Shown in pieces: positions 62,015-64,000 of a stretch of DNA of 64,000 nt; position 1 is the stretch's first letter, and each line of letters opens with the position of its first letter. The stretch is from the NCBI RefSeq assembly GCF_014851395.1, contig NW_024040707.1, forward strand, positions 16,858,457-16,922,456. Reading direction: 5' to 3'. The DNA comes from Micropterus salmoides. Its lineage: Eukaryota > Chordata > Actinopteri > Centrarchiformes > Centrarchidae. The notes below the pieces were generated by a model. The model saw only the letters and a list, made by a program, of their open reading frames with translations, ran no database searches and was not told where the DNA came from. The position numbers were made by a program, and so were the translations under genes.

Positions 62015-62514
62015 NNNNNNNNNNNNNNNNNNNNNNNNNNNNNNNNNNNNNNNNNNNNNNNNNNNNNNNNNNNNNNNNNNNNNNNNNNNNNNNNNNNNNN
62101 NNNNNNNNNNNNNNNNNNNNNNNNNNNNNNNNNNNNNNNNNNNNNNNNNNNNNNNNNNNNNNNNNNNNNNNNNNNNNNNNNNNNNNNNNNNNNNNNNNNN
62201 NNNNNNNNNNNNNNNNNNNNNNNNNNNNNNNNNNNNNNNNNNNNNNNNNNNNNNNNNNNNNNNNNNNNNNNNNNNNNNNNNNNNNNNNNNNNNNNNNNNN
62301 NNNNNNNNNNNNNNNNNNNNNNNNNNNNNNNNNNNNNNNNNNNNNNNNNNNNNNNNNNNNNNNNNNNNNNNNNNNNNNNNNNNNNNNNNNNNNNNNNNNN
62401 NNNNNNNNNNNNNNNNNNNNNNNNNNNNNNNNNNNNNNNNNNNNNNNNNNNNNNNNNNNNNNNNNNNNNNNNNNNNNNNNNNNNNNNNNNNNNNNNNNNN
62501 NNNNNNNNNNNNNN
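62015..62514. other. assembly gap, 500 N
   Basis: Exactly 500 unknown bases, most likely a fixed-size placeholder. It removes the 5' part of the ECM2-like gene on its left and the 5' part of the USP21-like gene on its right. All frames printed through it are meaningless. Confidence 0.98.
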
Positions 62515-62571
62515 AACATGGTTCTAAAGAACAGAACATGTAAGTCATTATATCTATGCGTGTCCCCACAG

Positions 62572-62977
62572 GCCCAGTTCTGTATGATTTATATGCAATA
62601 TGTAACCACACGGGGACGGTGAACATGGGCCACTACACAGCTTGCTGTTCAGATGAAAATGGATGGTGCTTCTACAATGACTCCAGGTGAGATTCACCTT
62701 GCACCCAAATAAATTTGTTTTAATATGCAATTCCCTGCTAAGTCCATGTCATAGAGAGTCTATTTGAAACCCCTACTGTATCTATGGGTCATCTGTGAAA
62801 TTTCTTCTGTTCTGAATCTTCTGCTTAAACCTGGAGCTATTTCTCATAATTTCTCGCCATCTACCCACCTGCAGTGTCACTTCAGTCTCAGATAACCAGC
62901 TTCAGACCAATCAAGCCTATGTGCTGTTCTACCAGCGCAGCAACAGCACCACCACCACAACCGCCGTCAGGAAATAG
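62572..62977 (+). CDS. usp21: ubiquitin-specific protease, C-terminal exons (USP21-like)
   Basis: Two exons, 62572-62686 and 62875-62977, joined GT-AG in frame and ending in TAG. Acceptors are CCCCACAG and CCTGCAG. They encode the end of a USP (peptidase C19) catalytic domain: PVLYDLYAICNHTGTVNMGHYTACC, with the catalytic His in GHYTA; then WCFYNDSSVTSVSDNQL, with the Asn/Asp of the third catalytic position in NDS; then QAYVLFYQRS and a short Ser/Thr tail. The wording fits USP21 (NHSG..GHYTALC, YNDSRVSPVSENQV) better than USP2. USP21 removes ubiquitin from proteins such as histone H2A. The catalytic Cys box and zinc-binding fingers lie upstream, in or beyond the N gap. In human, USP21 and B4GALT3 are both on 1q23.3, supporting the call. 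Confidence 0.8.
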
Positions 62978-63650
62978 ACCTGAGACTGGCTGAGCAAGGC
63001 AGCCAATCAGAGCAACTTTACCTCCAGTGTCCATAGAAACAAATAGAAGCAGCAGCAATGGCATCTATGAACTTCTCAATGCACTCAAATGAACTCTGAG
63101 GAGGAGGAGAGGGAAGACATGCTCACTTTAAGGGGGCCAGAAGAGGTAATCTCCCCTACTGAATCATGGAGGTGCTTTATAAGAGTCTCAGTGTGAGAGC
63201 TGAGGCAGCTCAGACGGACTGCAGACTTAAGAGTCTCTGTGCCCTAGTCCTCAGGCAGGAGTGAGCGGTGTACTCTGAGCTCTGAATGCAAGATAATCGG
63301 GATTCATGCTTGCTAACATAAATAAAAATAAATCTTGGGTATAGAAAAAATTTAACATTTCATGACTCAATTGTGACATAGAACTTGACAAAGCTAAGTT
63401 TTGTGAAAATGTTCTTGAATTTAAGATGTAATTGTCCGTAGCCTACATACAGTAACTATGCTGTCTTTTTCTCCCTCCACATGGACTAATACACCTGAAA
63501 CTTGAAACTCTTAAAATGAGTTATTTTTTCCTTCTGTATTATCATTTATATATAGTTGTTTTTTTTGTTTGTTTTTTTACATTTGTGTCTACTGCTATTG
63601 TACATATGGACAAATGACCCAACTGAATAAATTGCATTATTGATATTTGA
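62978..63650 (+). other. usp21: usp21 3' UTR with polyadenylation signal
   Basis: After the stop there is non-coding DNA that becomes AT-rich. An AATAAA at 63626-63631 follows a T-rich stretch and probably marks the transcript end near 63650. An earlier AATAAA cluster around 63320 is a possible alternative end. Confidence 0.55.
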
Positions 63651-63739
63651 AACTGTCAATACAAAAACAATGAAAAAGTGTGATGATTACTGTTGTTACA
63701 CTGTTTCATACATTCAACTCATTTGTTAATAGGGAATAA

Positions 63740-64000
63740 TAAAACCGTATTCATATATATATATTAAATCACGTGTATATTTTATACACGTAAAAGTAAA
63801 GATGCCGCAGCCTGCTGACGAATGTCATCCTTGCACATGCGTATGTGAGCAGTGGGCGGAGTTTACCAGTCGGTCAGGAAGAGGAGAAAGGCGGACACAG
63901 AAACATCAAGCGGTAATCATATTCAGTTTTGCGTTTAAACTTTAAGCCAGTTCCTGTTTCATTCAAATGAGTATCACAATAGTGTTGTGAATGCTGTAGT
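63740..64000 (+). promoter_or_regulatory. possible promoter or first exon of the next gene
   Basis: A perfect inverted repeat with 9-base arms, ACGTGTATA and TATACACGT, spans 63771-63791 and overlaps a CACGTG E-box (63770-63775). About 60 bases on is a GTGGGCGGAG GC box. Sequence after it is GC-richer, and AAGCG followed by GTAATC near 63911 could be a donor. No coding sequence is visible before the window ends, so this is tentative. Confidence 0.3.

Noticed and set aside
61725..62626. Long open frames across the N block on both strands
   Set aside because: They consist mostly of unknown residues from the gap. Only the parts in real sequence next to the gap, in the LRR frame and USP exon, are meaningful.

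Overview
This window is nuclear DNA from a ray-finned (teleost) fish, most likely a spiny-rayed species. The evidence is compact vertebrate-type split genes with GT-AG introns, abundant CA/GT microsatellites, and interspersed repeats that I recognise as teleost families: tRNA-derived SINEs, a LINE tail, Tc1-like elements and TIR-bearing non-autonomous elements. There is no prokaryotic, viral or CRISPR content. Gene identities rest on remembered family sequences. Exon borders were read by hand from splice sites and reading-frame continuity.

Layout. 1-14.9 kb is gene-poor and repeat-rich. 16.8-27.5 kb (minus) holds a seven-exon ATP6AP1-like V-ATPase accessory gene encoding 341 aa. 33.1-37.3 kb (minus) holds a B4GALT3-type beta-1,4-galactosyltransferase encoding 444 aa, with a GC-rich candidate upstream exon at 38.1-38.4 kb. 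40.6-47.3 kb (minus) holds biglycan, a class I small leucine-rich proteoglycan of 372 aa. 47.3-60.3 kb is intergenic and contains an apparently intact Tc1/mariner transposon (56.8-58.4 kb, transposase ORF open throughout). 60.4-62.0 kb (minus) holds the last two exons of an ECM2/ECMX-like LRR protein, cut by a 500-N gap. 62.6-63.6 kb (plus) holds the last two exons of a USP21-like deubiquitinase, cut by the same gap. A possible promoter or first exon of a further gene lies at the right edge.

The genes are not an operon and need not share a function. There is a loose matrix/secretory theme: biglycan and the ECM2-like protein are secreted LRR matrix proteins, B4GALT3 is a Golgi galactosyltransferase and the ATP6AP1-like protein belongs to the proton-pump accessory family. 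As I recall, human BGN and ATP6AP1 are on Xq28 while B4GALT3 and USP21 are on 1q23.3, so the window mixes markers of two human regions.

I found no convincing new biological system. The items most worth a second look are the N gap that truncates two genes at once, the intact Tc1 element with IR/DR ends, the nested MITE whose empty site can be reconstructed, the overlapping tandem splice donor in biglycan, the short ATP6AP1-like protein, the b4galt3 uORF, and a duplicated nuclear-receptor-like palindrome in an atp6ap1l intron.
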